From: Bacteroidota bacterium | Lineage (GTDB): Bacteria > Bacteroidota > Bacteroidia > Bacteroidales > JAGONC01 | NCBI GenBank assembly: GCA_026391695.1 | Contig: JAPLDP010000085.1 | Span: 20,375 to 84,374, forward strand | Length of the DNA: 64,000 nt | Reading direction: 5' to 3' | Position numbers and translations under genes: made by a program | Notes under the pieces: generated by a model | Databases searched by the model: none | Told to the model about the DNA's origin: nothing | The model's input: the letters and a program-made list of their open reading frames with translations, nothing else | Shown: piece by piece, positions 10,495 through 21,545 of the stretch | Layout of the letters: every line of letters begins with the position of its first letter | Position numbering within the stretch: the first letter of the stretch is position 1

Positions 10495-11487
10495 TTATTC
10501 CTTATCTAATTTATATTTTGAAATATTCATCCCGAATTCAAGACCTTTGGTTTTCACCAGTTCTTCAAGTTCGGTGAGTGATTTCTTACCAAAATTCCTG
10601 AACTTAAGCAGGTCATTTTTGTTGAATGTCACCAGATCGCCAAGAGTTTCCACATCGGCAGCTTTTAAACAATTCAGGGCTCTGACAGAGAGGTCCATAT
10701 CAACCAGTTTGGTCTTAAGTAACTGCCTGATGTGCAGAGTGTTTTCATCAAATTCTTCGGTCACGGACTTTTCTTCGGTATCAAATGTGATCTTTTCATC
10801 TGAGAAAAGCATAAAGTGATGAATGAGTATTTTGGCAGCCTCCTTCAGAGCATCTTTCGGATGTATGGAACCATCCGTCGACACCTCAAGTATCAGCTTC
10901 TCATAGTCGGTCTTCTGCTCCACCCTGTAATTTTCGACAAAATACTTGACATTACGGACAGGCGTGAAAATGGAATCCATGGCTATAGTCCCGATAATGG
11001 CATTAAGCGGCTTATTTTCTTCTGAAGGAACATAACCCCGGCCCTTTTCAATGGTAAGCTCTATGGCTAACTTGATAGAAGGTTCCATGTTGCAGATGAC
11101 CAGTTCAGGATTCAGAACCTGAAATACCGACAGAAATTTATTGATGTCGCCGGCAGTAAAAACATCCTGATTGTTGATAATCACATTGACCTTTTCGCTG
11201 CTTTCGCTGCTGATCAACCTTTTAAAACGGATTTGTTTCAGGTTCAACAGGATATCCGTGACATCTTCCACAACACCTTTGACTGTGGAAAACTCCTGCT
11301 CGACACCATCTATCCTCACCGAGATGATAGCATAGCCTTCGAGGGAGGAGAGAAGGATACGTCGTAATGCATTACCGATGGTAATACCGAATCCTGGTTC
11401 CAAAGGCCGAAATTCGAAAGTGCCCTTATAATCATCGGCCTCGATCATGATAACCTTGTCAGGTTTCTGAAAAGCTAATATTGCCAT
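10495..11487 (-). CDS. rpoA: RNA polymerase alpha subunit
   Basis: A 330-residue protein. The N-terminal dimerisation domain (to about 235) includes [20 protein letters not shown]. The C-terminal domain (about 250-320) has the helix-hairpin-helix features [13 protein letters not shown] and [15 protein letters not shown] used to contact DNA and activators. It sits between rpsD and rplQ as in most bacterial alpha operons. Confidence 0.97.
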   Translation of the reverse strand: MAILAFQKPDKVIMIEADDYKGTFEFRPLEPGFGITIGNALRRILLSSLEGYAIISVRIDGVEQEFSTVKGVVEDVTDILLNLKQIRFKRLISSESSEKVNVIINNQDVFTAGDINKFLSVFQVLNPELVICNMEPSIKLAIELTIEKGRGYVPSEENKPLNAIIGTIAMDSIFTPVRNVKYFVENYRVEQKTDYEKLILEVSTDGSIHPKDALKEAAKILIHHFMLFSDEKITFDTEEKSVTEEFDENTLHIRQLLKTKLVDMDLSVRALNCLKAADVETLGDLVTFNKNDLLKFRNFGKKSLTELEELVKTKGLEFGMNISKYKLDKE

Positions 11488-11535
11488 GTGTTTTGAAGTT
11501 ATATTTAAACTTTCGGACTGACGTTAAAATGGTTT

Positions 11536-12144
11536 TTACTTGGAATACAACTCAACGATAAGCTGTTCCTTGATATTTTCAGGTATCTCCTGCCGTTCCG
11601 GATAATTCATAAATTTTCCGACCATCATATCATTGTCCCATTCGAGCCATGAAAAACGGCTAGCTCTACCCGAAAACAAAGAATTGGTGATGGTTTCCAG
11701 GGATTTTGAACGTTCTCTGACGCCAACGATATCACCGGGTTTAAGAGAAAAGGACGGGATACTTACCACGTCACCATTCACGGTAATATGCCTGTGTGCG
11801 ACCAGCTGCCGTGCAGCTGCCCGGGTAGGTGCAATGCCAAAGCGGAAAACGACATTATCAAGCCGGGATTCAATAAGCTGAAGGAGCACTTCGCCAGTGA
11901 CGCCTTTTTTACGCGTGGCCCTCAGGAAGATATTTTTAAACTGGCGTTCCAGTATGCCGTATGTATATTTGGCCTTTTGCTTCTCCTGAAGCTGCACCCC
12001 ATATTCCGACTGTTTTCTTCTCCTTTTTGAAGTGCCGTGCATTCCGGGAGGATAATTTTTCTTCTCGAAATATTTATCAGGCCCATAAATAGCTTCTCTG
12101 AATTTTCTTGCCACTTTCGTCTGTGGACCAATGTACCTTGCCAT
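11536..12144 (-). CDS. rpsD: 30S ribosomal protein S4
   Basis: A 202-residue primary 16S rRNA binder. The S4 RNA-binding domain is visible as [20 protein letters not shown]. The N-terminus lacks the zinc-binding cysteines of the Cys-containing form, so this is the zinc-free type. In many bacteria S4 represses its own operon; no leader structure could be assigned here. Confidence 0.96.
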   Translation of the reverse strand: MARYIGPQTKVARKFREAIYGPDKYFEKKNYPPGMHGTSKRRRKQSEYGVQLQEKQKAKYTYGILERQFKNIFLRATRKKGVTGEVLLQLIESRLDNVVFRFGIAPTRAAARQLVAHRHITVNGDVVSIPSFSLKPGDIVGVRERSKSLETITNSLFSGRASRFSWLEWDNDMMVGKFMNYPERQEIPENIKEQLIVELYSK

Positions 12145-12230
12145 ATTATTAAATTAAAATTGAAAAATTAAAAATTAAACCATCATTATGTTATATCGTA
12201 TTTCGCCATTCGCCATTCGCTAATCCCGAA

Positions 12231-12620
12231 TTACACTCTCCTTCGCTTTGGTGGCCGGCAGCCGTTATGAGGCAAAGGAGTAATATCCTGTATTTCCATC
12301 ACCTCAATGCCTGATGTATGAAGGGTACGTATCGCTGATTCCCTGCCGGCACCCGGTCCCTTCACAAACACCTTCACCTTGCGCAGCCCAAAATCATACG
12401 CTACTTTTGAACAATCCTGTGCAGCCATCTGGGCAGCATACGGCGTATTCTTCTTGGAGCCTTTGAAACCCATTTTCCCTGCCGAGGACCATGCGATGAC
12501 CTGGCCATTCATATTGGTCAGCGAAATGATGATATTATTAAACGATGCTTTAATAAAAGCACATCCAACCGTATCAACCTTAACAACTCTTTTCTTTGAT
12601 GTTTTAGCTACTTTTGCCAT
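12231..12620 (-). CDS. rpsK: 30S ribosomal protein S11
   Basis: A 129-residue platform protein of the small subunit. The motifs [32 protein letters not shown] and the C-terminal [15 protein letters not shown] are typical. It is separated from rpsD by 86 bases that contain AT-rich and CGCCATT direct repeats, but shows no obvious promoter. Confidence 0.96.
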   Translation of the reverse strand: MAKVAKTSKKRVVKVDTVGCAFIKASFNNIIISLTNMNGQVIAWSSAGKMGFKGSKKNTPYAAQMAAQDCSKVAYDFGLRKVKVFVKGPGAGRESAIRTLHTSGIEVMEIQDITPLPHNGCRPPKRRRV

Positions 12621-12675
12621 ATCTATTGCTGTTACTTTCTTTTATTTTCAAATGGTTATCTCACCCGGCCGACTG

Positions 12676-13056
12676 TTAAGCCTTAGGAGCTTTCTTTTTG
12701 TTGGCCACGGTTTTTCTCTTGCCTTTTCTTGTTCTGGCATTATTCTTTGTGCTTTGTCCCCTGGTAGGTAAGCCAAGACGGTGGCGGATGCCCCTGTAGG
12801 AGCCAATGTCCATGAGCCGTTTTATATTCATCTGAACTTCTGAACGCAATTCACCTTCTATCTTGAAGTTTTCGTTGATGATGCTTCTGATTTTATTTTG
12901 ATCATCATCACTCCAGTCCTGAACTTTTTTATTCCAGTCCACTCCGGCTTCATTAAGAATTTTTTGAGCGCTGCTTCTGCCTATGCCAAAAATATAAGTC
13001 AGTGCAACTTCTCCTCTTTTGTTCCTGGGTAGGTCTATACCTGCAATTCGTGCCAT
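12676..13056 (-). CDS. rpsM: 30S ribosomal protein S13
   Basis: A 126-residue head protein contacting the P-site tRNA and the large subunit. It has the N-terminal [20 protein letters not shown] and the tRNA-contacting tail region [19 protein letters not shown], ending in a Lys-rich tail. It follows rpmJ as in other spc-alpha junctions. Confidence 0.96.
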   Translation of the reverse strand: MARIAGIDLPRNKRGEVALTYIFGIGRSSAQKILNEAGVDWNKKVQDWSDDDQNKIRSIINENFKIEGELRSEVQMNIKRLMDIGSYRGIRHRLGLPTRGQSTKNNARTRKGKRKTVANKKKAPKA

Positions 13057-13109
13057 ATGGTTAAATTATTGTATGGTTATCAATGAAAATCATCCTGATG
13101 AAATCCGGT

Positions 13110-13226
13110 TTATCCTTGTCTTTGCTTGTATTTCGGATTTTTTTTGTTGATGACATATAATCTCCCTTTTCTGCGGACAATTTTGTCCTCAGGGGTTCTC
13201 TTTTTTATAGATGCTCGTACTTTCAT
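13110..13226 (-). CDS. rpmJ: 50S ribosomal protein L36 (zinc-free form)
   Basis: A 38-codon gene read directly between infA and rpsM. The product starts [19 protein letters not shown] and ends NPKYKQRQG. The four zinc-ligand residues (three Cys and a His) of the zinc form are missing, so this is the Cys-free variant, in keeping with the Cys-free S4 and S14 here. Position infA-rpmJ-rpsM is conserved in bacteria. Confidence 0.95.
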   Translation of the reverse strand: MKVRASIKKRTPEDKIVRRKGRLYVINKKNPKYKQRQG

Positions 13227-13253
13227 TGGTTATATTGTTAGCTTGTTCAAATT

Positions 13254-13472
13254 TTATTTGTACCGGAAAGTTATCCGTCCTTTGGTCAGATCATAGGGTG
13301 ACATTTCAATCCGCACCTTATCGCCCGGTAGTATTTTGATATAATGCATGCGCATTTTACCTGATATATGGGCAGTGATGATGTGACCATTTTCCAGTTC
13401 TACACGAAACATAGCGTTACCGAGCGATTCCCTGACAGTACCGTCCTGTTCTATGGTTAATTGTTTCGCCAT
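13254..13472 (-). CDS. infA: Translation initiation factor IF-1
   Basis: A 72-residue OB-fold protein that binds the 30S A site during initiation. It shows the family core [20 protein letters not shown] and [20 protein letters not shown]. It lies between map and rpmJ, 25 bases after map. Confidence 0.96.
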   Translation of the reverse strand: MAKQLTIEQDGTVRESLGNAMFRVELENGHIITAHISGKMRMHYIKILPGDKVRIEMSPYDLTKGRITFRYK

Positions 13473-13497
13473 ACTGATAACTTACACATGTTTAACT

Positions 13498-14268
13498 TTA
13501 CTGAATAACTTCTTCGATATATTGAAACGTTGTTAAAATCTCGCATTTATCTTTTCTTATCGCCACTGCATGCTCAAAGTGAGCCGAAGCTTTATGGTCA
13601 ACAGTACGAATGGTCCATCCATCTTTTTCAACTACGACCATTCTGGTACCAAGGTTGATCATCGGTTCGATACATATCGTCATGCCTTCGTTTAACTTAA
13701 CTCCTTCGCCTCTTTTGCCATAATTCGGTACTTCAGGTTTTTCATGAAGATGACGTCCTATACCATGCCCAACAAGGTCACGAACGACAGAATAACCAAA
13801 TCTCTCCACATGGTTCTGTATTGTGTGTCCTATGTCGCCGACTCTTTTTCCGGCAGTGGCCATGTCAATTCCCATGTACAGTGACTCCTTCGTTCTTCTC
13901 AGCAACTCCAGTACATCTCCCATAACTTCTCCCACTGCAAAAGTATATGCTGAGTCACCATAATAGCCATTCTTAATTACACCGCAGTCGATGGAAATAA
14001 TGTCGCCATCTTTCAATACCATGTCACCCGGGATTCCATGTACAACCTGCTCATTCAGCGAAGTGCAGAGTGTGGCAGGAAATCCTTCATAACCTTTAAA
14101 GCCTGGTACGGCTCCATGATCACGGATAAACTCTTCGGCCACTTTGTCCAGCATCTTGGTTGTGACGCCGGGTTTAATTAACTTGGCCACTTCAGCTAAC
14201 GCTTTCCCAACAAGTAAAGAACTTTCGCGAATTAATTCAATTTCTTTTTCAGTTTTTATATAGATCAT
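13498..14268 (-). CDS. map: Methionine aminopeptidase, type I
   Basis: A 256-residue cytosolic metalloprotease that removes the initiator Met. The metal ligands are visible in SIDCGV, YGDSAYTF, GHGIGRHLHEKP, ICIEPMINLG and FEHAVAI. I chose MIYIKTEKEIELIR as the start; an in-frame ATG four codons upstream also exists. It lies between secY and infA, a common bacterial arrangement. Confidence 0.95.
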   Translation of the reverse strand: MIYIKTEKEIELIRESSLLVGKALAEVAKLIKPGVTTKMLDKVAEEFIRDHGAVPGFKGYEGFPATLCTSLNEQVVHGIPGDMVLKDGDIISIDCGVIKNGYYGDSAYTFAVGEVMGDVLELLRRTKESLYMGIDMATAGKRVGDIGHTIQNHVERFGYSVVRDLVGHGIGRHLHEKPEVPNYGKRGEGVKLNEGMTICIEPMINLGTRMVVVEKDGWTIRTVDHKASAHFEHAVAIRKDKCEILTTFQYIEEVIQ

Positions 14269-14304
14269 CTGAAAATTCATTCATTTCAACCGCTGTTTCT
14301 GTCA

Positions 14305-15672
14305 TCAGTATGCTCCACCGGATCCTGAAGCTCGGCCTCGGATCCTTCCCGATTTGGTTAATCCGTCATAATGGCGCATCAACAGATGACTTTCGATCTG
14401 CTGCAATGTATCCAGCACAACACCCACCAAAATGAGCAGGGATGTCCCTCCAAAGAACTGGGCAAATTGTGTATTTACTCCCATAATCCTGATCAGTGCC
14501 GGCATGATGGCCACGAAAGCCAGAAATATTGATCCCGGCAATGTGATTCTCGACATCACCGAGTCAACGAACTCTGCCGTTTTCCTTCCGGGCTTGATAC
14601 CTGGAATAAATCCCCCGTTCTTTTTCATATCGTCGGCAATCTGATTTGGATTAATGGTAACAGCGGTATAAAAATATGTAAATACAATGATCAGAACCGC
14701 AAATACAAAGTTGTACCAGAAGCCATTCATGTCAGAAAAAGTAGATGCAAATCCCGACAGGGCCTGTGAGCCAAAGCGTGCAAATGTCAGTGGCAGGAAC
14801 ATAATGGCCTGGGCAAAAATGATAGGCATCACACCTGCCGCATTAACCTTTAATGGTATGTACTGCCTCACCCCTCCGTACTGTTTATTACCGACGATCC
14901 GCTTGGCATATTGCACCGGTATCTTGCGTGTGCCCTGAACAAGCAGTATACATAACAGAATGACCAGAAGGAGTGTTGCCAATTCGACGACAAATACGAC
15001 CAATCCACCTCCTTTGGATTCCAGCCTCGAAACCAGCTCACCAAAAAGGGCAAATGGCAACCGGGCAATGATACCGATCATGATTATCAGCGAAATGCCA
15101 TTCCCGATACCCTTATCTGTTATCCTCTCACCCAGGTACATGATGAACAATGAGCCGGCAGTGAGAATGACGATCGATGATATCCCGAAGAAGGATAAGA
15201 CCGAATGGGCGCCGACTTCAGAACTAAACGGGTAAATAGCTTCTGCTGGAAGCCTGTTTACAAGGTTAGCAATATAAGCCGGTGACTGCAGAATCAGAAT
15301 GACGACGGTAAGGTACCGTGTGATCTGGTTCATTTTTCTCCGGCCACTTTCTCCCTCGCGCTGCAGCTTCTGGAAATACGGTATGGCCATGCCCAGCAAC
15401 TGAACGACAATAGAAGCGGAGATGTACGGCATGATACCGAGAGCAAAGATAGAGGCATTGGAAAAGGCTCCTCCCGAGAACATGTTGAGCAGTCCCAGCA
15501 AACCTGATTTGGATTGAGCCTGCAGGTTGGCCAGTTGATTCGGATCAACACCCGGTATGACTATATAAGCCCCCAACCGGTATATCAGGATGATCCCAAG
15601 TGTGTAAAGAATCCTCTTCCTGAGATCTTCTATCTTATAAATATTTCTTATTGTTTCGATGAACCGTTTCAT
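14305..15672 (-). CDS. secY: Protein translocase subunit SecY
   Basis: A 455-residue channel subunit of the Sec translocon with ten membrane helices. Family motifs include RLGAYIVIPGVDP, the plug-region NMFSGGAFSNASIFALGIMP and ERITDKGIGNGISLIIMIGI. It is encoded 6 bases downstream of rplO in the spc operon. Confidence 0.97.
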   Translation of the reverse strand: MKRFIETIRNIYKIEDLRKRILYTLGIILIYRLGAYIVIPGVDPNQLANLQAQSKSGLLGLLNMFSGGAFSNASIFALGIMPYISASIVVQLLGMAIPYFQKLQREGESGRRKMNQITRYLTVVILILQSPAYIANLVNRLPAEAIYPFSSEVGAHSVLSFFGISSIVILTAGSLFIMYLGERITDKGIGNGISLIIMIGIIARLPFALFGELVSRLESKGGGLVVFVVELATLLLVILLCILLVQGTRKIPVQYAKRIVGNKQYGGVRQYIPLKVNAAGVMPIIFAQAIMFLPLTFARFGSQALSGFASTFSDMNGFWYNFVFAVLIIVFTYFYTAVTINPNQIADDMKKNGGFIPGIKPGRKTAEFVDSVMSRITLPGSIFLAFVAIMPALIRIMGVNTQFAQFFGGTSLLILVGVVLDTLQQIESHLLMRHYDGLTKSGRIRGRASGSGGAY

Positions 15673-15678
15673 GGGCTG

Positions 15679-16125
15679 TTAGATTTTTGTTGCTACACCA
15701 CCTGTGGATTCTATTGCTTTAATGGCTGTTGCCGTAAAGGCATGGGCTGCCACATCGATTTTGGTTTTGAGTTCGCCTCTGCCCAGGATCTTAATAAGAT
15801 CATTTTTAGATACCAGTCCGTTTTCAATAAATATTTTCTGGTTAAACTCGGAAATACCTTTAGCATCTGCCAGCGACTGCAAGATGTCAATGTTGATGCC
15901 CTTGTATGCCTTCCGGTTAAAGTTGGTGAATCCAAATTTTGGCACGCGTATATGCAAAGGCTTTTGACCTCCTTCAAAACCGAACTTGGTCTTATAACCG
16001 GATCTGGATTGGGCACCCTTATTACCTTTTGTGGATGTGCCTCCTTTACCGGAGCCCTGACCTCGGCCTATTCTTTTGCTTTTCCTGACTGATCCCTTTG
16101 CGGGTTTCAAATTACTTAAATCCAT
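15679..16125 (-). CDS. rplO: 50S ribosomal protein L15
   Basis: A 148-residue protein with a Gly/Lys-rich N-terminal extension (KRIGRGQGSGKGGTSTKGNK) that threads into 23S rRNA, and a globular C-terminal half. It lies between rpmD and secY. Confidence 0.96.
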   Translation of the reverse strand: MDLSNLKPAKGSVRKSKRIGRGQGSGKGGTSTKGNKGAQSRSGYKTKFGFEGGQKPLHIRVPKFGFTNFNRKAYKGINIDILQSLADAKGISEFNQKIFIENGLVSKNDLIKILGRGELKTKIDVAAHAFTATAIKAIESTGGVATKI

Positions 16126-16151
16126 ATCGTCCAGTTATTTTTTTCAACAAA

Positions 16152-16331
16152 TTAAATTTCTTCGACGGTGAGCAGGTGTTTCACTTTGGCGATCATGCCC
16201 AGGACCTGTGGTGATGCTTCAACTTCAATGGTCTGATGCATTTTTTTGAAACCCAGTGCTTCAAGTGTCCGTTTCTGCCTTAAAGGCTTGCCTATGCCAC
16301 TCCTTATTTGGGTTATTTTCAATTTTTTCAT
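16152..16331 (-). CDS. rpmD: 50S ribosomal protein L30
   Basis: A 59-codon gene read directly between rpsE and rplO. The product begins MKKLKITQIRSGIGKPLRQK and ends with a short AKVKHLLTVEEI segment; the QIRS.IG....Q..TL..LGF pattern is diagnostic for bacterial L30. Order rpsE-rpmD-rplO is the normal one. Confidence 0.95.
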   Translation of the reverse strand: MKKLKITQIRSGIGKPLRQKRTLEALGFKKMHQTIEVEASPQVLGMIAKVKHLLTVEEI

Positions 16332-16352
16332 GGTGATCTGATTTAAGTGATG

Positions 16353-16871
16353 TTAACCATTGAACACTTTCTCCAGGCTGATACCGCGGAGTTGTGCCAC
16401 AGCGTAAGGATCTCTCATTTGCATGAGCGCGTCGATCGTTGCTTTAACCACGTTATGCGGGTTGGACGATCCTTTGGATTTTGCCAGCACATCCTTAATG
16501 CCGACACTTTCGAGGACGGCACGCATGGCACCACCGGCAATAACGCCTGTCCCGGGAGCAGCCGGTTTGAGGAAAACCCTCGCACCACCGTATTTTCCTG
16601 TCTGTTCGTGCGGTATAGTACTTTTCAGGATAGGCACCTTGATAAGATTTTTCTTGGCGTCATCGATACCTTTGGCGATGGCAGCCGTCACTTCCTTGGC
16701 TTTGCCAAGACCATAACCAACCACACCACTTTCATTGCCAACAACGACAACGGCAGAGAAGCTGAATGTCCGGCCACCTTTGGTGACTTTGGTCACCCTC
16801 TGGATGCTGACCAGCTTATCTTTAAACTCAATTTCGCTTGATTTTACTCTTTTTACATTTATACTTGTCAT
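16353..16871 (-). CDS. rpsE: 30S ribosomal protein S5
   Basis: A 172-residue fidelity protein of the small subunit. The double-stranded RNA-binding N-terminal domain ([20 protein letters not shown]) and the C-terminal domain with [19 protein letters not shown] are intact. It starts 5 bases after rplR. Confidence 0.96.
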   Translation of the reverse strand: MTSINVKRVKSSEIEFKDKLVSIQRVTKVTKGGRTFSFSAVVVVGNESGVVGYGLGKAKEVTAAIAKGIDDAKKNLIKVPILKSTIPHEQTGKYGGARVFLKPAAPGTGVIAGGAMRAVLESVGIKDVLAKSKGSSNPHNVVKATIDALMQMRDPYAVAQLRGISLEKVFNG

Positions 16872-16876
16872 AATGA

Positions 16877-17239
16877 TTAAAATTTAAGGCCTACTTCCCT
16901 GGCCGCAGTGGCCAAAGATTTAACCCTGCCGTGATACAAATACCCATTACGGTCAAAAACAACATTATTAATTCCGGCTTTTATCGCCTTATCGGCTAAA
17001 AGCTTGCCAACCAGCCTGGCCTGCTCATTTTTTGTGATCTTCTTACTGGCGATCTCAGGAATTCTTGAAGATGCAGCCACGAGTGTCTTGCCTTGACTGT
17101 CATCAATCAATTGGACATAGATTTGCTTATTGCTTCTGAAAACAGTCATTCGTGGCCTTTCAGGTGTCCCCTGCACGATCTTCCTGATCCTCATCTTGAT
17201 CCGCTGGCGACGGAATATTTTCTTATCATTTACTGCCAT
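16877..17239 (-). CDS. rplR: 50S ribosomal protein L18
   Basis: A 120-residue 5S rRNA binder. It shows [20 protein letters not shown] and the C-terminal [20 protein letters not shown]. The start MAVNDKK at 17239 gives the family length; an ATG four codons upstream is possible. Confidence 0.95.
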   Translation of the reverse strand: MAVNDKKIFRRQRIKMRIRKIVQGTPERPRMTVFRSNKQIYVQLIDDSQGKTLVAASSRIPEIASKKITKNEQARLVGKLLADKAIKAGINNVVFDRNGYLYHGRVKSLATAAREVGLKF

Positions 17240-17267
17240 CACTGAAAACATTAAATGGTTAATAGAA

Positions 17268-17825
17268 TTATTTCTGAGCGGCTGCTTTTCCAGCCTTTCT
17301 CTTTATCTCTTCATTCAAAAACTTGATACCCTTGCCCTTATATGGCTCCGGCTTCCTGAAAGAACGGAGCTTGGCAGCTATCTGTCCCAGCAATTGCTTA
17401 TCGATACCTTTTATTGTAATCGTCGGATTCTTACCCCTTTCGGCTGTTGTTGCAACTTTTATTTCAGGGGGCAGCTCCAGAACAATGTTATGTGAATAAC
17501 CCACGGCTAATTCAAGTAGCTGGCCATTTACACTGGCTTTATATCCGACGCCGACCAGTTCCTGGGTAATGGTGAAGCCCTCGCTTACACCTTTCACCAT
17601 GTTGGCCAGCAATGCCCTGTAAAGTCCGTGCATAGCCTTGTCCTGTTTCTCCTCTGTGGGCCTCTCCAGAAGTATCTCCGTGTCCTTTACGCTGACCCTG
17701 ATCCTGGGATTGATACTCTGCTCGAGTTCGCCTAATTTCCCTTTTACCCTGACAATATTGTCATCGCTGATTGAGATTTCTACACCCTGGGGCAGGGGAA
17801 TCGGTAATTTTCCTATCCTTGACAT
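17268..17825 (-). CDS. rplF: 50S ribosomal protein L6
   Basis: A 185-residue protein with the expected N-terminus [17 protein letters not shown] and the C-terminal signature [20 protein letters not shown]. The chosen start lies just after the rpsH stop; a start 16 codons upstream would overlap rpsH and has no family support. Confidence 0.95.
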   Translation of the reverse strand: MSRIGKLPIPLPQGVEISISDDNIVRVKGKLGELEQSINPRIRVSVKDTEILLERPTEEKQDKAMHGLYRALLANMVKGVSEGFTITQELVGVGYKASVNGQLLELAVGYSHNIVLELPPEIKVATTAERGKNPTITIKGIDKQLLGQIAAKLRSFRKPEPYKGKGIKFLNEEIKRKAGKAAAQK

Positions 17826-17841
17826 ATCTGTAATCTCCTTT

Positions 17842-18240
17842 TTAACTGACAAAACATAAGACCTCGCCACCAATCTTGAGCCTCCGGGCCTCTTTATCGG
17901 TCATGATACCCTGTGATGTGGATAAAATCGCAATACCAAGGCCATTCAACACCCTTGGCAGCTCCTCCACTCCAACATATTTCCTTAAACCGGGTTTGCT
18001 CACTCTTTCCAGTTTCCTGATGGCAGAAATCTTGGATGTAGGATGATATTTAAGGGCAATCTTTATTTTCCCCTGTTTTTCATCATCTTCAAATTTATAA
18101 TTCAGGATATAACCCTTATCTTGAAGAATCTTGGTGATCTCTTTCTTTTCATTCGATGCAGGAATTTCGACAATTCTGTGGTTTGCTTTCACAGCATTGC
18201 GTATCCTTGTTAAATAATCGGCAATCGGATCAGTAACCAT
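17842..18240 (-). CDS. rpsH: 30S ribosomal protein S8
   Basis: A 132-residue primary 16S rRNA binder. N-terminal [18 protein letters not shown] and C-terminal [20 protein letters not shown] are typical. In enterobacteria S8 regulates the spc operon by binding its mRNA; that site could not be identified here. Confidence 0.96.
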   Translation of the reverse strand: MVTDPIADYLTRIRNAVKANHRIVEIPASNEKKEITKILQDKGYILNYKFEDDEKQGKIKIALKYHPTSKISAIRKLERVSKPGLRKYVGVEELPRVLNGLGIAILSTSQGIMTDKEARRLKIGGEVLCFVS

Positions 18241-18277
18241 TGTACTCGGATTAAATATTAATTGATGTTATTTTCTA

Positions 18278-18547
18278 TTACCAGCTTGCTTTTTTCACTC
18301 CCGGGATCAACCCTTGCAGAGCCATTTCCCTGAAGTTAATACGGGAAAGCCCGAACTGACGCATATACCCCCGGGGCCGGCCTGTAAGTTTACATCTGTT
18401 GTGTAAACGGACAGGAGAGGCATTCCTGGGTAATTTCTGCAGGGCAGCATAATCCCCGGCAGATTTTAAAGCAGCTCTTTTATCAGCATACCTGTTGACG
18501 AGTTTCTGCCTTTTAACTTCCCTGGCTTTCATCGATTCTTTTGCCAT
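18278..18547 (-). CDS. rpsN: 30S ribosomal protein S14 (zinc-free form)
   Basis: An 89-residue S14 with the long, zinc-free architecture: only one Cys remains around [20 protein letters not shown], instead of the CxxC pairs of the 61-residue zinc form. The C-terminus [11 protein letters not shown] is diagnostic. It lies 5 bases after rplE. Confidence 0.96.
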   Translation of the reverse strand: MAKESMKAREVKRQKLVNRYADKRAALKSAGDYAALQKLPRNASPVRLHNRCKLTGRPRGYMRQFGLSRINFREMALQGLIPGVKKASW

Positions 18548-18552
18548 AGATA

Positions 18553-19110
18553 TTATTGATTTAAAATTTTAAACGGTAAACCAAATTCCTTTAATAATGC
18601 GAAAGCTTCCTTATCAGTGCGCGCAGAGGTGACAAACGTGATATCCATTCCGTTCATTTTTGCCACTTTGTCAATGTCGATTTCAGGAAAAATAATTTGT
18701 TCGGTTACGCCGAATGTATAATTTCCTCTGCCGTCAAATCCTTTGTCGCTGATTCCCCTGAAGTCCCTTATTCTTGGCATTGCCACTGATACGAGCCTGT
18801 CGAGGAATTCATACATCCTGTGCCCGCGCAGGGTGACCCTGACAGCAATAGGCATGCCGCGGCGCAGCTTGAAATTGGATATATCACTCTTCGACTTGGT
18901 GGCCACAGCCCTCTGCCCGGTGATCGTTGTCATCTCACTGATGCTGGATTCTATCAGCTTTTTGTCGGTGATGGCCACTCCGACACCCTGGTTGAGACAT
19001 ATCTTATGCAGCCTGGGGACCTGCATGACCGTCGTATAACTGAACTGCTTCATTAAAGCAGGCACGATCTCTTCGTCGTATTTTTTCTTTAATCTTGGTA
19101 CGTATTCCAT
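18553..19110 (-). CDS. rplE: 50S ribosomal protein L5
   Basis: A 185-residue 5S rRNA-binding protein. It has [36 protein letters not shown] and the C-terminal [19 protein letters not shown]. Its ATG shares one base with the rplX stop (TAATG), implying translational coupling. Confidence 0.96.
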   Translation of the reverse strand: MEYVPRLKKKYDEEIVPALMKQFSYTTVMQVPRLHKICLNQGVGVAITDKKLIESSISEMTTITGQRAVATKSKSDISNFKLRRGMPIAVRVTLRGHRMYEFLDRLVSVAMPRIRDFRGISDKGFDGRGNYTFGVTEQIIFPEIDIDKVAKMNGMDITFVTSARTDKEAFALLKEFGLPFKILNQ

Positions 19111-19433
19111 TACTTGATAACCCCCCCCGATTTTTTTGAATAACGAACTAGTTTATTGGTCTTGCTATCTTTCCTGCGCCCTGTCCTGGTGGGATGTCCT
19201 GCTCCGTCAATAACCTTCAGGTTGGAAATATGAATCGGTGATTCCTTATGTATGATGCCCCCTTTGGGATTCTGGGTGTTGGGCCGGCTGTGTTTTGATA
19301 CCATGTTGATACCTTCCACGATAGCTGTCTGTTTATCTTTGTTTATGATAAGGACTCTTCCCTGCTGGCCTTTTGAATCCCCGGAGATAACCATCACTGT
19401 ATCACCCTTCTTGATGTGCAGTTTATGTATCAT
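19110..19433 (-). CDS. rplX: 50S ribosomal protein L24
   Basis: A 107-residue assembly initiator. The KOW motif is at the N-terminus ([20 protein letters not shown]). It lies between rplN and rplE in the standard order. Confidence 0.95.
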   Translation of the reverse strand: MIHKLHIKKGDTVMVISGDSKGQQGRVLIINKDKQTAIVEGINMVSKHSRPNTQNPKGGIIHKESPIHISNLKVIDGAGHPTRTGRRKDSKTNKLVRYSKKSGGVIK

Positions 19434-19454
19434 ATGTGTTAATATTTGAATCCT

Positions 19455-19823
19455 TTAAAGCACCTCAGGTGCAAGTGAAACTATCTTCATATATTTTTTA
19501 TCCCTCAGCTCCCTGGCTATGGGCCCGAAAATTCGCGTGCCGATCATCTCGCCAGCAGCGTTCAGTAACACAACAGCATTATCATCAAAACGGATATAAG
19601 ATCCGTCATTTCGCCTGATCTCTTTACTGGTTCTGACAATGACCGCTTTGGAGACTGTTCCCTTTTTAATGTTGCCTGATGGCAATGCATCTTTAACTGT
19701 GACAATGATCAGGTCACCCACAGAAGCATACCTTCTTTTGGTTCCGCCAAGGACCCTGATACAAAGTACCTCCCTGGCACCGCTGTTATCGGCAACGACA
19801 AGTCTTGATTCCTGTTGTATCAT
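19455..19823 (-). CDS. rplN: 50S ribosomal protein L14
   Basis: A 122-residue intersubunit-bridge protein. It begins [20 protein letters not shown] and carries the conserved C-terminal [20 protein letters not shown]. It starts 2 bases after rpsQ. Confidence 0.96.
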   Translation of the reverse strand: MIQQESRLVVADNSGAREVLCIRVLGGTKRRYASVGDLIIVTVKDALPSGNIKKGTVSKAVIVRTSKEIRRNDGSYIRFDDNAVVLLNAAGEMIGTRIFGPIARELRDKKYMKIVSLAPEVL

Positions 19824-19825
19824 AA

Positions 19826-20080
19826 TTATTTAGCTCTTTCAATGATTTCTACTAATCGCCAACATTTAGTCTTGCTTAATGGTCTGGTTTCAGCAATACG
19901 TACTGTATCGCCTTCATGGCTTTCATTCTTTTCGTCGTGTGCAACAAAAGTGCTTGACTTTTTAACAAACTTGCCATACATGGGATGTTTCACCTTGCGT
20001 GCAACCTCCACGATAATGGTCTTATTCATTTTTTCGCTGACCACTATTCCGATTTTCTCTTTTCTAAGCTTTCTTTCCAT
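19826..20080 (-). CDS. rpsQ: 30S ribosomal protein S17
   Basis: An 84-residue OB-fold 16S rRNA binder with [20 protein letters not shown] and [20 protein letters not shown]. It lies 11 bases after rpmC. Confidence 0.95.
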   Translation of the reverse strand: MERKLRKEKIGIVVSEKMNKTIIVEVARKVKHPMYGKFVKKSSTFVAHDEKNESHEGDTVRIAETRPLSKTKCWRLVEIIERAK

Positions 20081-20091
20081 CTTAAAAAACT

Positions 20092-20316
20092 TTACTTTGT
20101 AACTTGCTCATTTTTTTTCAAAGCTTCTGCCATCCTGCGTTTATGCAATTCAGTTTCCAGCCTGGCAATGCCCTTCCTGTAAACCTTAATTTTATTAGGG
20201 TTCTCAAGAGGCGACACGGTGTGCGTCAGTTTCAGCTTTATCAGTTGTTTTTTTTCTTCTTCAAGTCTTTCAAGCAATTCAGGCGTTGAAAGCTCCCTGA
20301 TGACGGATTGTTCCAT
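20092..20316 (-). CDS. rpmC: 50S ribosomal protein L29
   Basis: A 74-residue two-helix protein at the exit tunnel. It contains [20 protein letters not shown], typical of L29, plus a slightly extended charged C-terminus. It starts 5 bases after rplP. Confidence 0.94.
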   Translation of the reverse strand: MEQSVIRELSTPELLERLEEEKKQLIKLKLTHTVSPLENPNKIKVYRKGIARLETELHKRRMAEALKKNEQVTK

Positions 20317-20321
20317 AGTTA

Positions 20322-20750
20322 TTATGCTATTTCTTCAATATAATCTTTTCTGACAACAAATCTTGTGAGTACCGGCAATTTTTGGGCAGCCAGACGTAAT
20401 GATTCCTTCGCTATATCGAGGGGTACTCCATCTATCTCAAAGAGAATCCTTCCGGGCGTCACACAAGCTACGAACATCTCCGGGGCACCTTTTCCTTTGC
20501 CCATTCGAACTTCAGCAGGCTTCTTGGTTATAGGCTTGTCAGGAAATATTCTTATCCATATCTGCCCTTCACGTTTCATATGACGGGTGAGGGCCTGACG
20601 GGCTGCTTCAATCTGGCGGCCAGTGATCCACTCCTGCTCCAGCGTCTTAATGCCAAAGGAGCCAAAAGCCAGTTGGTTGCCCCTCATAGCACATCCCTTC
20701 ATTCTTCCCTTTTGCTGTTTTCTGTATTTGGTTTTTTTCGGCTGTAACAT
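20322..20750 (-). CDS. rplP: 50S ribosomal protein L16
   Basis: A 142-residue protein near the A site. It starts [19 protein letters not shown] and includes [20 protein letters not shown]. It lies between rpsC and rpmC. Confidence 0.96.
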   Translation of the reverse strand: MLQPKKTKYRKQQKGRMKGCAMRGNQLAFGSFGIKTLEQEWITGRQIEAARQALTRHMKREGQIWIRIFPDKPITKKPAEVRMGKGKGAPEMFVACVTPGRILFEIDGVPLDIAKESLRLAAQKLPVLTRFVVRKDYIEEIA

Positions 20751-20784
20751 AGTTACTATCGTTTAAGTTGAACTATTAATCTGT

Positions 20785-21507
20785 TTATCTTGGTCCGCGG
20801 CCTTTAGGTCTTCCACCTTTGGCTCTCACTCCCGGTGTGGGCTTTGCTTTGACCACCGAGCCGGAAGGTGAGAGTTCGCGTTTTTCGTATACCTCACCTT
20901 TGCATATCCACACTTTGATACCGATTCTTCCATAGGTTGTATGGGCTTCAGCTGTAGCATAATCAATATCGGCCCTGAGCGTATGTAGTGGGATGCGGCC
21001 TTCCTTATACTGTTCACTCCGTGCCATTTCAGCACCACCAAGACGTCCGGATATCATGATCTTGATACCTTCGGCGCCGATCCGCATGGAGGAGGCTATC
21101 GCAGTTTTTATCGCACGGCGGTAGGATATCCTGCCCTCAATCTGTTTGGCAACAGTATTGCCGACGATGATGGCATCCAGTTCAGGCCTTTTGATTTCCG
21201 ATATGTTGATCTGCACTTCCTTATTCGTGAGCTTCTTAAGCTCTTCCTTAAGCTTATCGACTTCCTGGCCGGCCTTGCCGATGATGATACCGGGACGTGC
21301 CGTGTTAATGGTCACAGTCACCAGCTTCAACGTACGTTCTATGATCGTCCTGGAGATACCGGCTTTGGAAAGACGTGCATTCAGATATCTCCGTATTTTT
21401 TCGTCTTCTACAAGTTTACTTGCAAAACTTTTCCCTCCAAACCAGTTGGAATCCCATCCACGGATGATCCCTAATCTGTTGCCTATTGGATTCGTCTTTT
21501 GTCCCAT
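20785..21507 (-). CDS. rpsC: 30S ribosomal protein S3
   Basis: A 240-residue mRNA-entry protein. It has the N-terminal [20 protein letters not shown], the KH-type segment [20 protein letters not shown] and the C-terminal domain with [20 protein letters not shown]. The tail is Gly/Arg-rich. Confidence 0.96.
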   Translation of the reverse strand: MGQKTNPIGNRLGIIRGWDSNWFGGKSFASKLVEDEKIRRYLNARLSKAGISRTIIERTLKLVTVTINTARPGIIIGKAGQEVDKLKEELKKLTNKEVQINISEIKRPELDAIIVGNTVAKQIEGRISYRRAIKTAIASSMRIGAEGIKIMISGRLGGAEMARSEQYKEGRIPLHTLRADIDYATAEAHTTYGRIGIKVWICKGEVYEKRELSPSGSVVKAKPTPGVRAKGGRPKGRGPR

Positions 21508-21545
21508 TAAGTTTCTTTTTTGTGATGATTGTTATTTGGGGTGAT